From the NCBI RefSeq assembly GCF_038396845.1, contig NZ_CP151587.1:1648001-1712000 (forward strand): a stretch of DNA of 64,000 nucleotides, written 5' to 3'. Below the pieces are notes generated by a model. The model made no database searches. It was not told the DNA's origin and was given only the letters and a program-made list of their open reading frames with translations. This document shows, piece by piece, positions 54,067-64,000 of this stretch; the stretch's first letter is position 1; every line of letters begins with the position of its first letter. The stretch is from Gymnodinialimonas sp. 57CJ19 (GTDB lineage: Bacteria; Pseudomonadota; Alphaproteobacteria; Rhodobacterales; Rhodobacteraceae). The position numbers and the translations under genes were made by a program.

Positions 54067-55038
54067 ATGATCGACGATCTGGCAGAGCGAATTGCGACAG
54101 GAGAACGCCGCGCCCTGGCCCGCGCCGTAACCTTGGTGGAAAGCACCCGCGCCGACCATCAGGCGCAGGCCGCGGACCTGCTGGAACGCTTGCGCGGGTT
54201 AAACCGCCAAGCCCTGCGCATCGGCCTTTCGGGCACCCCCGGCGTCGGAAAATCCACCTTCATCGAGGCCTTCGGCATGGCGCTTGTGAAAGCGGGTCTG
54301 CGGGTGGCCGTCTTGGCCGTTGACCCCAGCTCGGCCCGGTCCGGCGGCTCTATCCTTGGGGATAAAACCCGGATGGATCTGTTGAGCCGCGAGCCCAACG
54401 CCTTTATTCGCCCCTCGCCCTCGTCAGCCGCATTGGGCGGCGTTGCCCGCCGCACGAGGGAGGCGATTGCCCTATGCGAAGCGGCCAATTTCGACGTGGT
54501 GCTGATCGAGACCGTGGGGGTCGGCCAGTCAGAAACCATGGTGGCGCAGATGTGCGATCTGTTCGTCTTGTTGCTGGCCCCGGCGGGCGGGGACGAATTG
54601 CAGGGCGTGAAACGCGGCATCATGGAAATGGCCGACCTGATCCTTGTCAACAAGGCCGATGGCGATCTGAAAGCCACCGCCTCGCGCACCGTCGCCGATT
54701 ACTCCGGCGCGTTGCGGCTGTTGCGCAAACGGCCCCAGGACCCGGCAGATTTCCCCAAAGCCATGGCGGTTTCAGCGGTGGAAGGGAACGGGCTGGAGCA
54801 GGCCTGGACCGAGATGCAAACGCTGGCCACTTGGCGGCGTGAGAACGGTTACTGGGACAAGACGAGGGCGCAACAGGCGAGCCATTGGTTTGAGTACGAG
54901 GTGCGAGAGGGACTTCTGGCCCGTCTGCGCGAGGACGAGAGCGTGAAAGCCGCAATGGCCGATCTGGCGCGCTCGGTGGCCCTGGGTGAAGCGACGCCGA
55001 CGGCAGCCGCGCGGGAGATCTTGGTCGGGTTGAAATAG
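54067..55038 (+). CDS. meaB: Methylmalonyl-CoA mutase-associated GTPase
   Basis: 323 residues from ATG 54067 (AAGGAG upstream). G3E GTPase with Walker A GTPGVGKSTFIEAFG, VLAVDPSSARSGGSILGDKTRM, the switch ETVGVGQSET, and NKAD. MeaB/ArgK proteins load and protect the B12 cofactor of methylmalonyl-CoA mutase. The mutase genes are not in this window. A GC-rich hairpin follows the gene. Confidence 0.93.
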   Translation: MIDDLAERIATGERRALARAVTLVESTRADHQAQAADLLERLRGLNRQALRIGLSGTPGVGKSTFIEAFGMALVKAGLRVAVLAVDPSSARSGGSILGDKTRMDLLSREPNAFIRPSPSSAALGGVARRTREAIALCEAANFDVVLIETVGVGQSETMVAQMCDLFVLLLAPAGGDELQGVKRGIMEMADLILVNKADGDLKATASRTVADYSGALRLLRKRPQDPADFPKAMAVSAVEGNGLEQAWTEMQTLATWRRENGYWDKTRAQQASHWFEYEVREGLLARLREDESVKAAMADLARSVALGEATPTAAAREILVGLK

Positions 55039-55056
55039 CGAGCGTCGGCGGGGGAA

Positions 55057-55072
55057 GCGGGCTCAAGCCCGC
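55057..55072. terminator. Hairpin between convergent meaB and DUF4166 genes
   Basis: GCGGGC-TCAA-GCCCGC, a 6-bp stem placed 18 bp after the meaB stop and 17 bp after the convergent DUF4166 stop. No T-run, so it may depend on Rho or only shield ends. Confidence 0.5.
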
Positions 55073-55088
55073 CCTACGACGGGGTGGA

Positions 55089-55610
55089 TTACGCAGGAGC
55101 AAGGGTGCCTTGGTAGCGGATCACCAGCCCCAAGCCGCGCAGGCGGGCGTGCACGTCAAACGTGATCTCGCCGTCCTCGGTCACGCCCTCCACCCCTTCG
55201 GCACTGCTCAGAACGCCAAGGGGCATCGGCAGGCCAAAGCCGCGCAGGCCAGTGATCGGGATCAGAAGCCTGTCGCCTTCCACCTTCGGTTCCATCAGAA
55301 ACTCACTGGTGCCGACCTGTTCGGCCACGACCCCGTCCGCGTGCAGCCATTGCAGGGACCGGGTCATGTGGCCGTCAAAGTTACGCTCCCAAATCTCTTT
55401 GCCGCCGTCGCGGGTGGCGCGGAAACTGAAAGGCATTTCGCCGGATTTCGCAGGCATCCCGCCGGACTTCGCGATCTGCCGGGTCAGGGCGTTGCCGTGG
55501 GTGACGGTCACACGGCCCTTATAGAACACCGTATTCTCGACCGCATGGAAGGCCTGCAACGGCGCGGGTAGATCATGGAAAGCATTGCCCAAGATGCGTG
55601 GGTATAGCAT
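55089..55610 (-). CDS. DUF4166 domain protein
   Basis: 173 residues. It starts LYPRILGNAFHDLPAPLQAFH and has the beta-rich pattern of DUF4166 (MPFSFRATRDGGKEIWERNFDG; FDVHARLRGLGLVIRYQGTL). No membrane segment or signal. Its start overlaps the stop of the DCC-family gene upstream by one base, so the two are probably translated together. Biochemical role unknown. Confidence 0.8.
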   Translation of the reverse strand: MLYPRILGNAFHDLPAPLQAFHAVENTVFYKGRVTVTHGNALTRQIAKSGGMPAKSGEMPFSFRATRDGGKEIWERNFDGHMTRSLQWLHADGVVAEQVGTSEFLMEPKVEGDRLLIPITGLRGFGLPMPLGVLSSAEGVEGVTEDGEITFDVHARLRGLGLVIRYQGTLAPA

Positions 55611-56062
55611 CAGATCACCCCGTCGATGAAACGCGCCCGCAGGGTCGCGTCGGGCATCATGCAGGCGTCATAGCGGCCAAATATGGCGTAACGGTTCTTG
55701 GCGATCCGGTAATAGAGGAAACTGCGCAGCGGCTCGGGAATGAAACGGGTCGCGGCCAGCGCCTTATAGGGCCAGCCCACGGCAGACATCGCGGCGGCGA
55801 ATGCATCAAGGCGCTCATAGATCATGCCGTCCACGATAACGATATTGGTGTCGAAGTCATCCACCGGCATGTCCAGCGCCGCGTAGACCTGCCCGCCGAA
55901 GTCCGATTGCGCGTGGGCGAAGTGGAAACGCTGGCCCTTGTCGGTGCGGACGATGAACCGAAAGAAGGCCGAGCACAGCACGCATTCGCCGTCGAACACG
56001 ATCAGATCCCGTTCTTTCAGCCTCTCTTGAAGGGCTTGGGGCAGGGCGGACGTGGATCTCAC
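55610..56062 (-). CDS. DCC1-like thiol-disulfide oxidoreductase family protein (DUF393)
   Basis: 150 residues. The hallmark DGECVLCSAFF motif carries the CxxC pair near residue 27-30, followed by RFHFAHAQSD and the C-terminal RIAKNRYAIFGRYDACMMP. DUF393 proteins have a thioredoxin-like fold; few have known substrates. It lies between a HlyU-family gene (overlap of 4 bp upstream) and DUF4166, forming a three-gene operon. Confidence 0.85.
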   Translation of the reverse strand: MRSTSALPQALQERLKERDLIVFDGECVLCSAFFRFIVRTDKGQRFHFAHAQSDFGGQVYAALDMPVDDFDTNIVIVDGMIYERLDAFAAAMSAVGWPYKALAATRFIPEPLRSFLYYRIAKNRYAIFGRYDACMMPDATLRARFIDGVI

Positions 56063-56328
56063 CGGAAAATGCTGTCGCCTTGTTGGTCGATCAACATCTT
56101 GGCCTTGAACAGAGAGGTTTCGGCTACTTCTTCCTGCGTCCGGCAGGTATCGGCGCGGATCATCTGATGGACCTTGGTTTCGCCGTCTACGTCCTTCTCG
56201 ATCCGGGCGGCCACGCGGAAGCCGCCTTGCTCGGACTGCGGGTCCACGAAAATGCGGTAGTCGTTGTGGAGGACGGGCTCTGCCTTGGGCTTCTCGCCGC
56301 CGCCGAAGAGTTTGGAGAGGAGGGACAT
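56059..56328 (-). CDS. HlyU-family protein
   Basis: 89 residues from the ATG at 56328 (GGAG 6 bp upstream); a longer frame to 56412 is non-protein-like. SLLSKLFGGGEKPKAEP at the N-terminus and a HlyU core (NDYRIFVDPQSEQGGFRVAARIEKDV; HQMIRADTCRTQEEVAE). In vibrios the name HlyU is also used for an unrelated ArsR regulator; this family is the separate 'transcriptional activator HlyU' Pfam group of small proteins, function uncertain. It heads the operon with DUF393 and DUF4166, and its leader carries the 16-bp palindrome shared with selU. Confidence 0.8.
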   Translation of the reverse strand: MSLLSKLFGGGEKPKAEPVLHNDYRIFVDPQSEQGGFRVAARIEKDVDGETKVHQMIRADTCRTQEEVAETSLFKAKMLIDQQGDSIFR

Positions 56329-56395
56329 GGGGGGCTCCGTTTTCTGGGTCGTGTCCGAGGATAGGAGGAATGGGAGCAGGAGGGAAGGGAGGGGG

Positions 56396-56411
56396 TGCTC
56401 AAGCTTGAGCA
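56396..56411. promoter_or_regulatory. 16-bp perfect palindrome TGCTCAAGCTTGAGCA, copy 2 (upstream of HlyU-family gene)
   Basis: Identical to 26581-26596. It lies between an AT-rich promoter-like patch (56420-56450, with TATATC on the minus strand) and the gene start at 56328. That would place it downstream of a transcription start, suiting repressor action or an RNA hairpin. Confidence 0.55.
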
Positions 56412-56412
56412 A

Positions 56413-56886
56413 GGGCTTAAGCTGTTGATATAGTTTAATAAGTGTATTTTCGCTAACGTCTTGTTAGTTTATTCGCAGCTCGCGTTCCGGCATCCGCACG
56501 ATCACCATGCCTATGCCTGCCTTTCCGTCATCGCTATGGAGGGGGCAGTCAGGGGCCAAAAGCGCCCAAGTGTCGTGAGTGGCCTTAGAGGGTTTCCAGT
56601 TGCGTTTAACGGTTTTGACCGGGGCGCGCCCTGGGTTTGCCTGTCGTAGGGACGCCGGAGACGGGTATTTTGAGCCACAGTAGGTGAGGATGATGCCGTG
56701 CGGTGAGCATTCTTGCGTGGGCGAGGCGGAGCTTCATTCCCTCTGTGGCAGAGACGCATCCCGGGCCAAGGCCCGGTCTACGGATAGCGCGTGAAGGCGG
56801 GCAAGCGCTCGTCCGGGGCCTACGACCTTAATGCTGGGTGATCACAAAAATTGCTCGACAGGAACAAGCCTGAACGTCTCAAAAGT
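56413..56886. other. 474-bp non-coding stretch
   Basis: The longest gene-free stretch of the window. It holds the probable promoter of the HlyU-family gene (56415-56470, AT-rich), a perfect CCGGGCC-AA-GGCCCGG hairpin at 56761-56776, and otherwise no convincing frame: the short open frames do not read like proteins. A small RNA or remnant of an old insertion is possible but not shown. Confidence 0.4.
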
Positions 56887-57200
56887 CTACCAATTGAACG
56901 TGAGGCACGCAGCTTGTTGCATGCGCAATTCGGGCCAGCCGCCGTGTTTCTCGAGAGCATTTTCAGACGGCTTGATTGATCCAGCGCCGAGTTCAGCTTT
57001 GGTAACAATCATAGAAGCACAATCAGGAAGCCCATTTGTTTGGCAGTGGTCCCGCACCAAGTCCAGAGCAGGCCCCATCAACCGATGCTGGCCCGCGCGG
57101 CCAGTCGCAGAGGCCATGTCACTATATGTCCAAATGAAACGACCCTGCTTCGCCCCCTCACGGTAGGCAACAAGGATTGCGTCTGCCCACTCTAAGTTGG

Positions 57201-57204
<4 letters not shown>
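56887..57204 (-). CDS. Small protein coupled to rpoD, unknown function
   Basis: 105 residues. It starts with GTG at 57202-57204, overlapping the rpoD stop (GTGA), so it would be read directly after the sigma factor. The sequence looks like a real protein: a helical N-terminal part with [20 protein letters not shown] and [22 protein letters not shown], then VTKAELGAG and a C-terminal FNW. The DNA is less GC-rich than its neighbours. No family recognised. Not usual beside rpoD. Confidence 0.6.
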
Positions 57205-59213
<2,009 letters not shown>

Positions 59214-59288
59214 TATCGTCTACCCCTTTGGGCTTGGATTACATCGGGCGCGGCCCGAATCACTTCCGTCTATTGCCATACCTTAAAG

Positions 59289-59303
59289 CGAATCACTGAT
59301 TCG
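59289..59303. other. Palindrome CGAATCA-C-TGATTCG between dnaG and rpoD
   Basis: A perfect 7-bp inverted repeat 7 bp downstream of the dnaG stop on the minus strand, followed by CTTTAAGG; a CGGGC/GCCCG hairpin lies nearer rpoD. It may be a weak terminator or processing site in the dnaG-rpoD spacer (97 bp). Confidence 0.45.
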
Positions 59304-59310
59304 GGTAGGC

Positions 59311-61272
59311 CTAGACGCCTTTTTTCTTGCCCTGTCCCGCGGTCGAGAGCAACTGGTGGAACGCGGAACGTGCTTCGTTGGTCTCGCCAAATTGTTCAGC
59401 GTTATCCTCACCCTTCGGGTTTTGCGCGGCATGTTTGCCCCGCAACGCTTCGTTCATGCGGTAGGCCAGCGCCGGGTCTCCTTCGTCGGGAACCGAGGCC
59501 ACGTCCTGGCTGGCTTCCAACATCTCATCCTCTATGGCGCGGGTTGCGGCGAGTTTGGCGAATTCTTCGGCCAGACATTCTTCGGCACGAAAGGAATCAC
59601 CATCGCCGATCAGGAAGGGCGTAATCGCCAGATGGGAAAGACCCAGAAGGCTTTCAAGGGCGGGCGCGAGGGGAGAGGCATTTAATTCGTCCAACAGGGT
59701 CGCCGCGTCACGGGTCTGGGTGCGCAGAAGGTGCGCCGACAGCCGCGCGTGATCGGGGTCGCGCGGGGTCAGGCGGTCGAGCCGGTCTTCGAACACGTCA
59801 ATCAGCTCGGGGAAGCGAATGCAGGTGGCCACGATCAGCCCGGTGCGCAGACTTTCCCCGCTGAGGGCACCGACACGGGCACGGGTGGCGGCCAACGGCA
59901 TCTGCGCTTCGGCAAAGCCTCGGCCCTTCCAAGCGCCGCCCTTTTTCCACGCCCCTTGGCCCTTGCCTTGCTGCCAATTGGATTGCTGCGGGCGAAACAG
60001 CGCCCCGCGGAGTTCAGCGATGGCGTCGGCATAGTGGCGGCGCAGGCCGGGGTCGGTGATGCGCTGGAGGGCTGTGCGCAGGCGACCATCGAGGGCGGCG
60101 CGGCGCTCAGGGCTGTCGAAGACCTGCCCCTCGGTCTCGCGTTGCCAAAGCAGCGTCACCATCGGTTGTGCCTTGTCCAGCAAAGCTTGCATCGCGGCGG
60201 CCCCTTGGGCGCGGATCAGATCGTCGGGGTCCTGACCTTCGGGCAAGATCACGAAGCGCAGGCTTTTGCCGCCTTCCAGAAGCGGCAGCGCCAGATCGAC
60301 CAGACGCATGGCGGCGCGAAGGCCCGCCTTGTCGCCATCAAGCGCGATGATCGGCTCGTCGGTGATGCGCCACATCAGGCGCAGCTGATCCTCGGTAATC
60401 GCGGTGCCAAGGGGGGCCACTGCCGCGCCGAACCCGGCTTTCACCAAGGCGATAACGTCCATGTAGCCTTCGGCCACGATCAGCGGCTGGCCTTTGCCTG
60501 CCGCCTCCCGCGCGGGGCCGTGGTTGTACAGCGCGCGGCCCTTGTCGAACAACGGCGTCTCACGAGAGTTCAGGTACTTCGCCCGTGCATCCGCCGCCAT
60601 GGCGCGGCCGCCAAAGCCAATGCAGCGCCCGCGGGCATCGCGGATCGGGAAAATAATCCGGTCGCGGAAGGCATCATAGGGCGCGCGGCCGTCGTCGGGG
60701 CGGGTGGACAGACCCGCAAGGATCACGTCCTCTTCCGCCATGCCCTTGTCGATCAAGGTCTGATGAATGCCTTGGCGCGCGTTGGGGGCAAAGCCGATTT
60801 CGAAGCGATCAAGGGTGGCGGCGTCCATGCCACGGCCTTCCAGATAGGCGCGGGCGTCAGAGGCGGCCTGGGTCTTCAGTTGCAGGCGGAAATGCTGAAC
60901 CGCCGCTTCTGTCACCTTCGCCAGTTCCGTGTTCTTGTCGGCCTTCTGCTGTGCGCGCGGGTCACGTTCGGGCATTGGCATCCCGGCTTCAGCAGCAAGG
61001 ATTTGCACGGCCTCCATGAAGCCCACATTCTCGGTTTCCTGCACGAATTTGAACATATCGCCTTTGGCCTGACAGCCGAAGCAATAGTAGAAACCCTTGC
61101 GATCATCGACGTGAAAGCTGGCGCTTTTTTCCTGATGGAACGGGCAGGGCGCCCACATGTCGCCCTTGGCCTGATTGGACTTGCGGTTGTCCCACATCAC
61201 CTTGCGGCCCACCACCTGTACGATGGAGGTGCGGGTGCGCAGTTCGTCTAGGAATCCGGGGGGCATCGACAT
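59311..61272 (-). CDS. dnaG: DNA primase
   Basis: 653 residues from the ATG at 61272 (MSMPPGFLDEL; the upstream extension is rejected). N-terminal zinc finger CPFHQEKSASFH...CFGC (CHC2 type), TOPRIM domain with VAEGYMDVIAL and DGDKAG, and a C-terminal helicase-binding region. A basic, Gly/Trp-rich linker (QQGKGQGAWKKGGAWKGRG) separates the domains. It makes RNA primers for replication. It is followed by rpoD on the same strand. Confidence 0.96.
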   Translation of the reverse strand: MSMPPGFLDELRTRTSIVQVVGRKVMWDNRKSNQAKGDMWAPCPFHQEKSASFHVDDRKGFYYCFGCQAKGDMFKFVQETENVGFMEAVQILAAEAGMPMPERDPRAQQKADKNTELAKVTEAAVQHFRLQLKTQAASDARAYLEGRGMDAATLDRFEIGFAPNARQGIHQTLIDKGMAEEDVILAGLSTRPDDGRAPYDAFRDRIIFPIRDARGRCIGFGGRAMAADARAKYLNSRETPLFDKGRALYNHGPAREAAGKGQPLIVAEGYMDVIALVKAGFGAAVAPLGTAITEDQLRLMWRITDEPIIALDGDKAGLRAAMRLVDLALPLLEGGKSLRFVILPEGQDPDDLIRAQGAAAMQALLDKAQPMVTLLWQRETEGQVFDSPERRAALDGRLRTALQRITDPGLRRHYADAIAELRGALFRPQQSNWQQGKGQGAWKKGGAWKGRGFAEAQMPLAATRARVGALSGESLRTGLIVATCIRFPELIDVFEDRLDRLTPRDPDHARLSAHLLRTQTRDAATLLDELNASPLAPALESLLGLSHLAITPFLIGDGDSFRAEECLAEEFAKLAATRAIEDEMLEASQDVASVPDEGDPALAYRMNEALRGKHAAQNPKGEDNAEQFGETNEARSAFHQLLSTAGQGKKKGV

Positions 61273-61403
61273 GGCCCTAATATCGGAGCGCGGGGGCGGG
61301 AAGTCTAGCCACTGAACGGCCCTATTGGTTAACTCTGGGCGGGCGCTCGGAAGTTTCACATTTGTGGCGTATTCCAGTCTAGCTGCTGCCGATTTGGGCT
61401 GTC

Positions 61404-61880
61404 ATGTCATGGGCCATGACTTCGAGCTTTCCCATAGCCACAAGGTTGGCCCAATACCTGCGCGACGAAAACGGCGCGGTCACGGTTGATTATGTCTTCA
61501 TGACCGCCGCCGTGGTCGGAGCAGCCTTCGCGACAATCACCGCGTTAAGCGGCGGGCTGGAGGACATCTCGAACGAGATCGTTTCCGAGTTAACCGATTC
61601 AGAGCTGATTTTCATGACACAGAACTTCGGGCGCGACCGCCGGACCGTTCTGATGGAGGGCACGAGAGAGTTCTTTTCGGCCAATGCCATGGGCAACCGC
61701 TATGATATCTGGAGCGACCCCGAGCGGAAGACCGACGCGCAGGTTCGCAACGCCCACCGCACGTGGTCGCGCCGCATGGCCGACCCCGCTTATTCTCAGC
61801 CGGCCCGAGCCGCCGATCTGGTGCGTATCTTGGAGTTTTCCTTGGACGCGCGGCATCTGGAACCCCACGACAACATCTAG
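61404..61880 (+). CDS. Flp-pilin-like small membrane-anchored protein
   Basis: 158 residues from ATG 61404 (ATG 61416 also in frame). Residues ~20-45 read RDENGAVTVDYVFMTAAVVGA, the N-terminal motif of Flp/TadE-type pseudopilins (GAVTVDYV plus one membrane helix). The remaining ~110 residues are polar and not typical of Flp pilin, which is shorter. No tad genes are present nearby. It is divergent from dnaG and convergent with soxG. Function unknown; a secreted or membrane-anchored protein is likely. Confidence 0.65.
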   Translation: MSWAMTSSFPIATRLAQYLRDENGAVTVDYVFMTAAVVGAAFATITALSGGLEDISNEIVSELTDSELIFMTQNFGRDRRTVLMEGTREFFSANAMGNRYDIWSDPERKTDAQVRNAHRTWSRRMADPAYSQPARAADLVRILEFSLDARHLEPHDNI

Positions 61881-61881
61881 A

Positions 61882-61927
61882 GCGCGGCTTCCCGAGCCAC
61901 TTCCCTTATTGCGCGGCTTCCCGAGCC
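61882..61927. repeat. 17-bp direct repeat at the soxG 3' end
   Basis: GCGCGGCTTCCCGAGCC occurs at 61882-61898 and 61911-61927. The second copy encodes the last residues of SoxG (AAREAAQ); the first sits just past its stop, in the 25-bp gap to the convergent gene. It looks like a small local duplication. Confidence 0.5.
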
Positions 61928-62442
61928 GCGACCATAACCATAGTTCGTTGCATTTCATGGGCCGCCGAGGCCGCCATGGAGCGGAACACCATGACCTCAA
62001 AACGGTCAGCGCTTCGGCGGATCACCACGCAATTCATATGTCCCAGCAATGTGCGCGCCGTATCGCCCACGGCAAAGGCCGTGTCGCGCAGATCGATGGG
62101 AAGCATCCGTGCCAGCACGTCTTTGGCTTGCGGGCCGTCCAACACGCAGCAGGCCCATGCGCTGGATTGATCCGATAGCGCCGCCCCGGTGATCGGCTTC
62201 AGAGTTTTCCCCAACACCATCGCCTGACGCGGTCCGGTCCACACGGCGGCCCCATTGATCTTTCCCGGTTCGGGGAACGCCGCGCCGATCTGCTTTTCCA
62301 ACGCCTTGGACACGGCCGCGTCCTTGCCCTTGGCGGGCGCAACCCATGTGATCGTGTCGTAGCGGGCCTCGGACAGGGTCAGGGATCCGTGGGATATCGG
62401 AAGCAGCCCGTCGAAGGGCGTTTTCGGGGTCAGTTTAGCCAC
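61906..62442 (-). CDS. soxG: Sarcosine oxidase gamma subunit
   Basis: About 178 residues from the GTG at 62442, chosen because AAGGAGG lies 8 bp upstream; a GTG at 62448 and TTG at 62466 are in frame but too close to or lacking this site. SoxG-like: LTPKTPFDGLLPISHGSLTL at the start, WACCVLDGPQAKDVLARMLPIDL, then GDTARTLLGHMNCVV. It is the small subunit of heterotetrameric sarcosine oxidase, contributing to the folate/FMN assembly. It overlaps the soxA stop by 8 bp, as expected for soxBDAG. Confidence 0.88.
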   Translation of the reverse strand: MAKLTPKTPFDGLLPISHGSLTLSEARYDTITWVAPAKGKDAAVSKALEKQIGAAFPEPGKINGAAVWTGPRQAMVLGKTLKPITGAALSDQSSAWACCVLDGPQAKDVLARMLPIDLRDTAFAVGDTARTLLGHMNCVVIRRSADRFEVMVFRSMAASAAHEMQRTMVMVAAREAAQ

Positions 62443-64000
62443 GGGCACGCCCTCCTTCAGGGTCAAAGAACACAGGGTCGCAGATTTCGACCTCTGCGGT
62501 GACGCCGCGCATATGGTCCACCATTTTCAGGTGATGGCCGGCCCGGTTCGGCCCGTCGCGCAAGAAACCCAGTCCGATGAAATGCCCCAAGGTCGGAGAG
62601 TATCCGACAGAAGTGACGTAGCCCTGGCTGTTTTCGCGCGTCAGCGCGGCGTCGGCGTCAAACAGATGCGCCCCAGAGGTGAGTTCCTTGACCTCCCCCA
62701 CCGGTTTGAGGCCGATGAGGCGTTCGCGATTGGCCTCCAGAAGGCCCGGACGGGTGGCGGCGGCCTTTCCGATGAAGTCCTTTTTCTTCGACATCATGCC
62801 CTGCATACCCACATCGAAAGCGGTCACACGCCCGTGGATTTCCGAATGGGTGATGAAGCCCTTTTCAATCCGCAAGACGTTCAGCGCCTCCATCCCGTAG
62901 GCGCCGCCGCCCAAAGCCTCGGCCCGGGCCACAAGATCCCGGTAGAGCGCATCGCCATAGCGGCTTGGCACGGCGATTTCATAGGCGTGTTCGCCCGAGA
63001 AAGAGATGCGGAAGAGGCGGGCCTTGATGCCATGGGCGGAGACCACGCCGCATTGCATGAAGGGGAAGCTGTCGTTGTCGATCGGCTGGTCGAGCACGCC
63101 GTTCATCAGATCCCGCGCCAGCGGCCCCGCGACCGAGAACTGCGCCCATTGTTCGGTGACCGAGGTGAAGGCCACGTCCAGATCGGGGCGCAGGACCTGC
63201 GCCGCAAACTCCATATGCGCCATGACTTGCCCCGCCGCAGCGGTGGTGGTTGTCATCACGTAATGATTTTCCGCAAGGCAAGCGGTGGTGCCGTCGTCCA
63301 TCACATGGCCGTCTTCACGCAGCATCAGCCCGTAGCGTGCCCGGCCCGGTTTCAGGGCGGAGAAGTTGTTTGTGTATAAGAAGTCAAGAAACGCGCCAGC
63401 GTCTTTGCCGAAGATCTCGATCTTGCCTAGGGTCGAGACATCGACCACCCCCACAGCATTGCGGACCATGGCGACTTCCCGGTCGCACGATTGCCGCCAA
63501 TGGGTCTCGCCCGGTTGCGGCATGTAGGAGGCGCGATACCAAAGCCCGACCGAGATCATCGGCGCGCCCCGGCTACGCGCGGCCTTGTCAGAGGTGGTGA
63601 AGCGTTCCGGCGCGAAGCCTTTGCCTTGGGCGCCGGCCCCCATGGTGGCGAGGGCGACGGGGGTGAAAGGCGGGCGATAAGTGGTGGTGCCAGTCTCGGG
63701 GATACCCTTGCCGGTTGTGTCCGCCAGAATGGCCAGCGCGTTGATGTTAGAGGATTTCCCCTGATCGGGGGCCATGCCTTGGGTGGTGTAGCGCTTCATA
63801 TGCTCCACCGATTTGTAGCCCTCGGCGGCGGATTGCTTCACGTCCTTGGTGGTCACGTCATTGGCAAAGTCGAGCCACGCGCGGCCCTTGCCGGGCACGC
63901 TCCAGAGCGGCTCGGTCGCGCCTGCGGCGCTCTCGGCTTGGGGCAGGTCGGGCTTGCGCACGCGCTTTCCAAGCGCTTTCACCGCCGCTGACGCGGCGTC
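62435..64000 (-). CDS. soxA: Sarcosine oxidase alpha subunit, C-terminal part
   Basis: The frame remains open to the right edge of the window, so the start lies beyond 64000; about 521 residues are visible. The visible part is the aminomethyltransferase (GcvT-like) folate domain: FAPERFTTSDKAARSRGAPM, then DREVAMVRNAVGVVDVSTLGK, and RISFSGEHAYEIAVPSRYG, ending in LGFLRDGPNRAGHHL. The FAD/NAD and covalent-FMN parts are upstream or shared with soxB. SoxBDAG oxidises sarcosine to glycine, passing the methyl group to folate. Confidence 0.92.
   Translation of the reverse strand, partial: DAASAAVKALGKRVRKPDLPQAESAAGATEPLWSVPGKGRAWLDFANDVTTKDVKQSAAEGYKSVEHMKRYTTQGMAPDQGKSSNINALAILADTTGKGIPETGTTTYRPPFTPVALATMGAGAQGKGFAPERFTTSDKAARSRGAPMISVGLWYRASYMPQPGETHWRQSCDREVAMVRNAVGVVDVSTLGKIEIFGKDAGAFLDFLYTNNFSALKPGRARYGLMLREDGHVMDDGTTACLAENHYVMTTTTAAAGQVMAHMEFAAQVLRPDLDVAFTSVTEQWAQFSVAGPLARDLMNGVLDQPIDNDSFPFMQCGVVSAHGIKARLFRISFSGEHAYEIAVPSRYGDALYRDLVARAEALGGGAYGMEALNVLRIEKGFITHSEIHGRVTAFDVGMQGMMSKKKDFIGKAAATRPGLLEANRERLIGLKPVGEVKELTSGAHLFDADAALTRENSQGYVTSVGYSPTLGHFIGLGFLRDGPNRAGHHLKMVDHMRGVTAEVEICDPVFFDPEGGRARG

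Overview
The window is high-GC bacterial chromosome with tightly packed genes and many ATGA or short stop/start overlaps. Gene content points to an alphaproteobacterium of the order Rhodobacterales (Roseobacter-like). The pointers are a PutA lacking its own DNA-binding domain beside a divergent Lrp-type regulator, TctDE/TctCBA, sarcosine oxidase subunits (soxA, soxG), meaB, the dnaG-rpoD pair, and a selD fused to an NADH-dehydrogenase-like domain. This is inference from gene content; no 16S or other species marker is present. I saw no tRNA, rRNA, CRISPR array, integrase or transposase, so this looks like core chromosome plus catabolic islands.

Layout. (1) 1-3.2 kb: end of a putative iron/haem periplasmic cluster (di-haem DUF1111 protein, imelysin, DUF1513) and a PhnD-like binding protein. 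(2) 3.2-9.7 kb: a homoprotocatechuate meta-cleavage operon, hpaF-hpaE-hpaD-decarboxylase-hpaG-hpaH, divergent from the MarR-type regulator hpaR. An aromatic-amino-acid decarboxylase is embedded in it. (3) 9.8-16.5 kb: a small unknown gene, a uronate-dehydrogenase-like reductase, a FAD oxidoreductase, and the divergent putR/putA proline catabolism pair. (4) 16.5-24.9 kb: a tricarboxylate-transport island. Sensor TctE, regulator TctD and an extra periplasmic binding protein stand on one strand; the tctC-tctB-tctA transporter plus a CoA-transferase and a beta-hydroxyacid dehydrogenase stand on the other. (5) 24.9-26.4 kb: a decayed gene with a nonsense codon and a frameshift.

(6) 26.6-45.8 kb: housekeeping and mixed metabolism: selU (tRNA 2-selenouridine synthase), valS, small envelope proteins, two aminotransferases, ygfZ, ogt, yghU, ileS, an FAD monooxygenase, a DMT exporter, a YcjF/YcjX pair and truA. 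(7) 45.8-56.4 kb: the NDH-SelD fusion, an orphan molybdenum-hydroxylase large subunit (CoxL form II-like), a DUF2235 hydrolase, hrpB, meaB, DUF4166, a DCC-family protein and a HlyU-family protein. (8) 56.4-64 kb: a 474-bp non-coding stretch, a small gene coupled to rpoD, rpoD, dnaG, a Flp-pilin-like protein, soxG and the 3' part of soxA.

How the genes fit together. The hpa operon covers ring cleavage of homoprotocatechuate through to hydration of the C7 intermediate; the hydroxylase (hpaBC) and aldolase (hpaI) are not in this window. selU and selD, 19 kb apart, together would make selenium-modified tRNA; neither selA nor selB is here. soxA/soxG feeds one-carbon/glycine metabolism and putA feeds glutamate, so much of the window concerns amino-acid-type and organic-acid catabolism. 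The most intriguing non-coding signal is an identical 16-bp palindrome upstream of both selU and the HlyU-family gene. No wholly new system could be demonstrated. The best leads are that shared palindrome, the decarboxylase-containing hpa operon, the three-protein Tct sensing cluster, the rpoD-coupled small gene, and a Tat-signal-only micro-protein.
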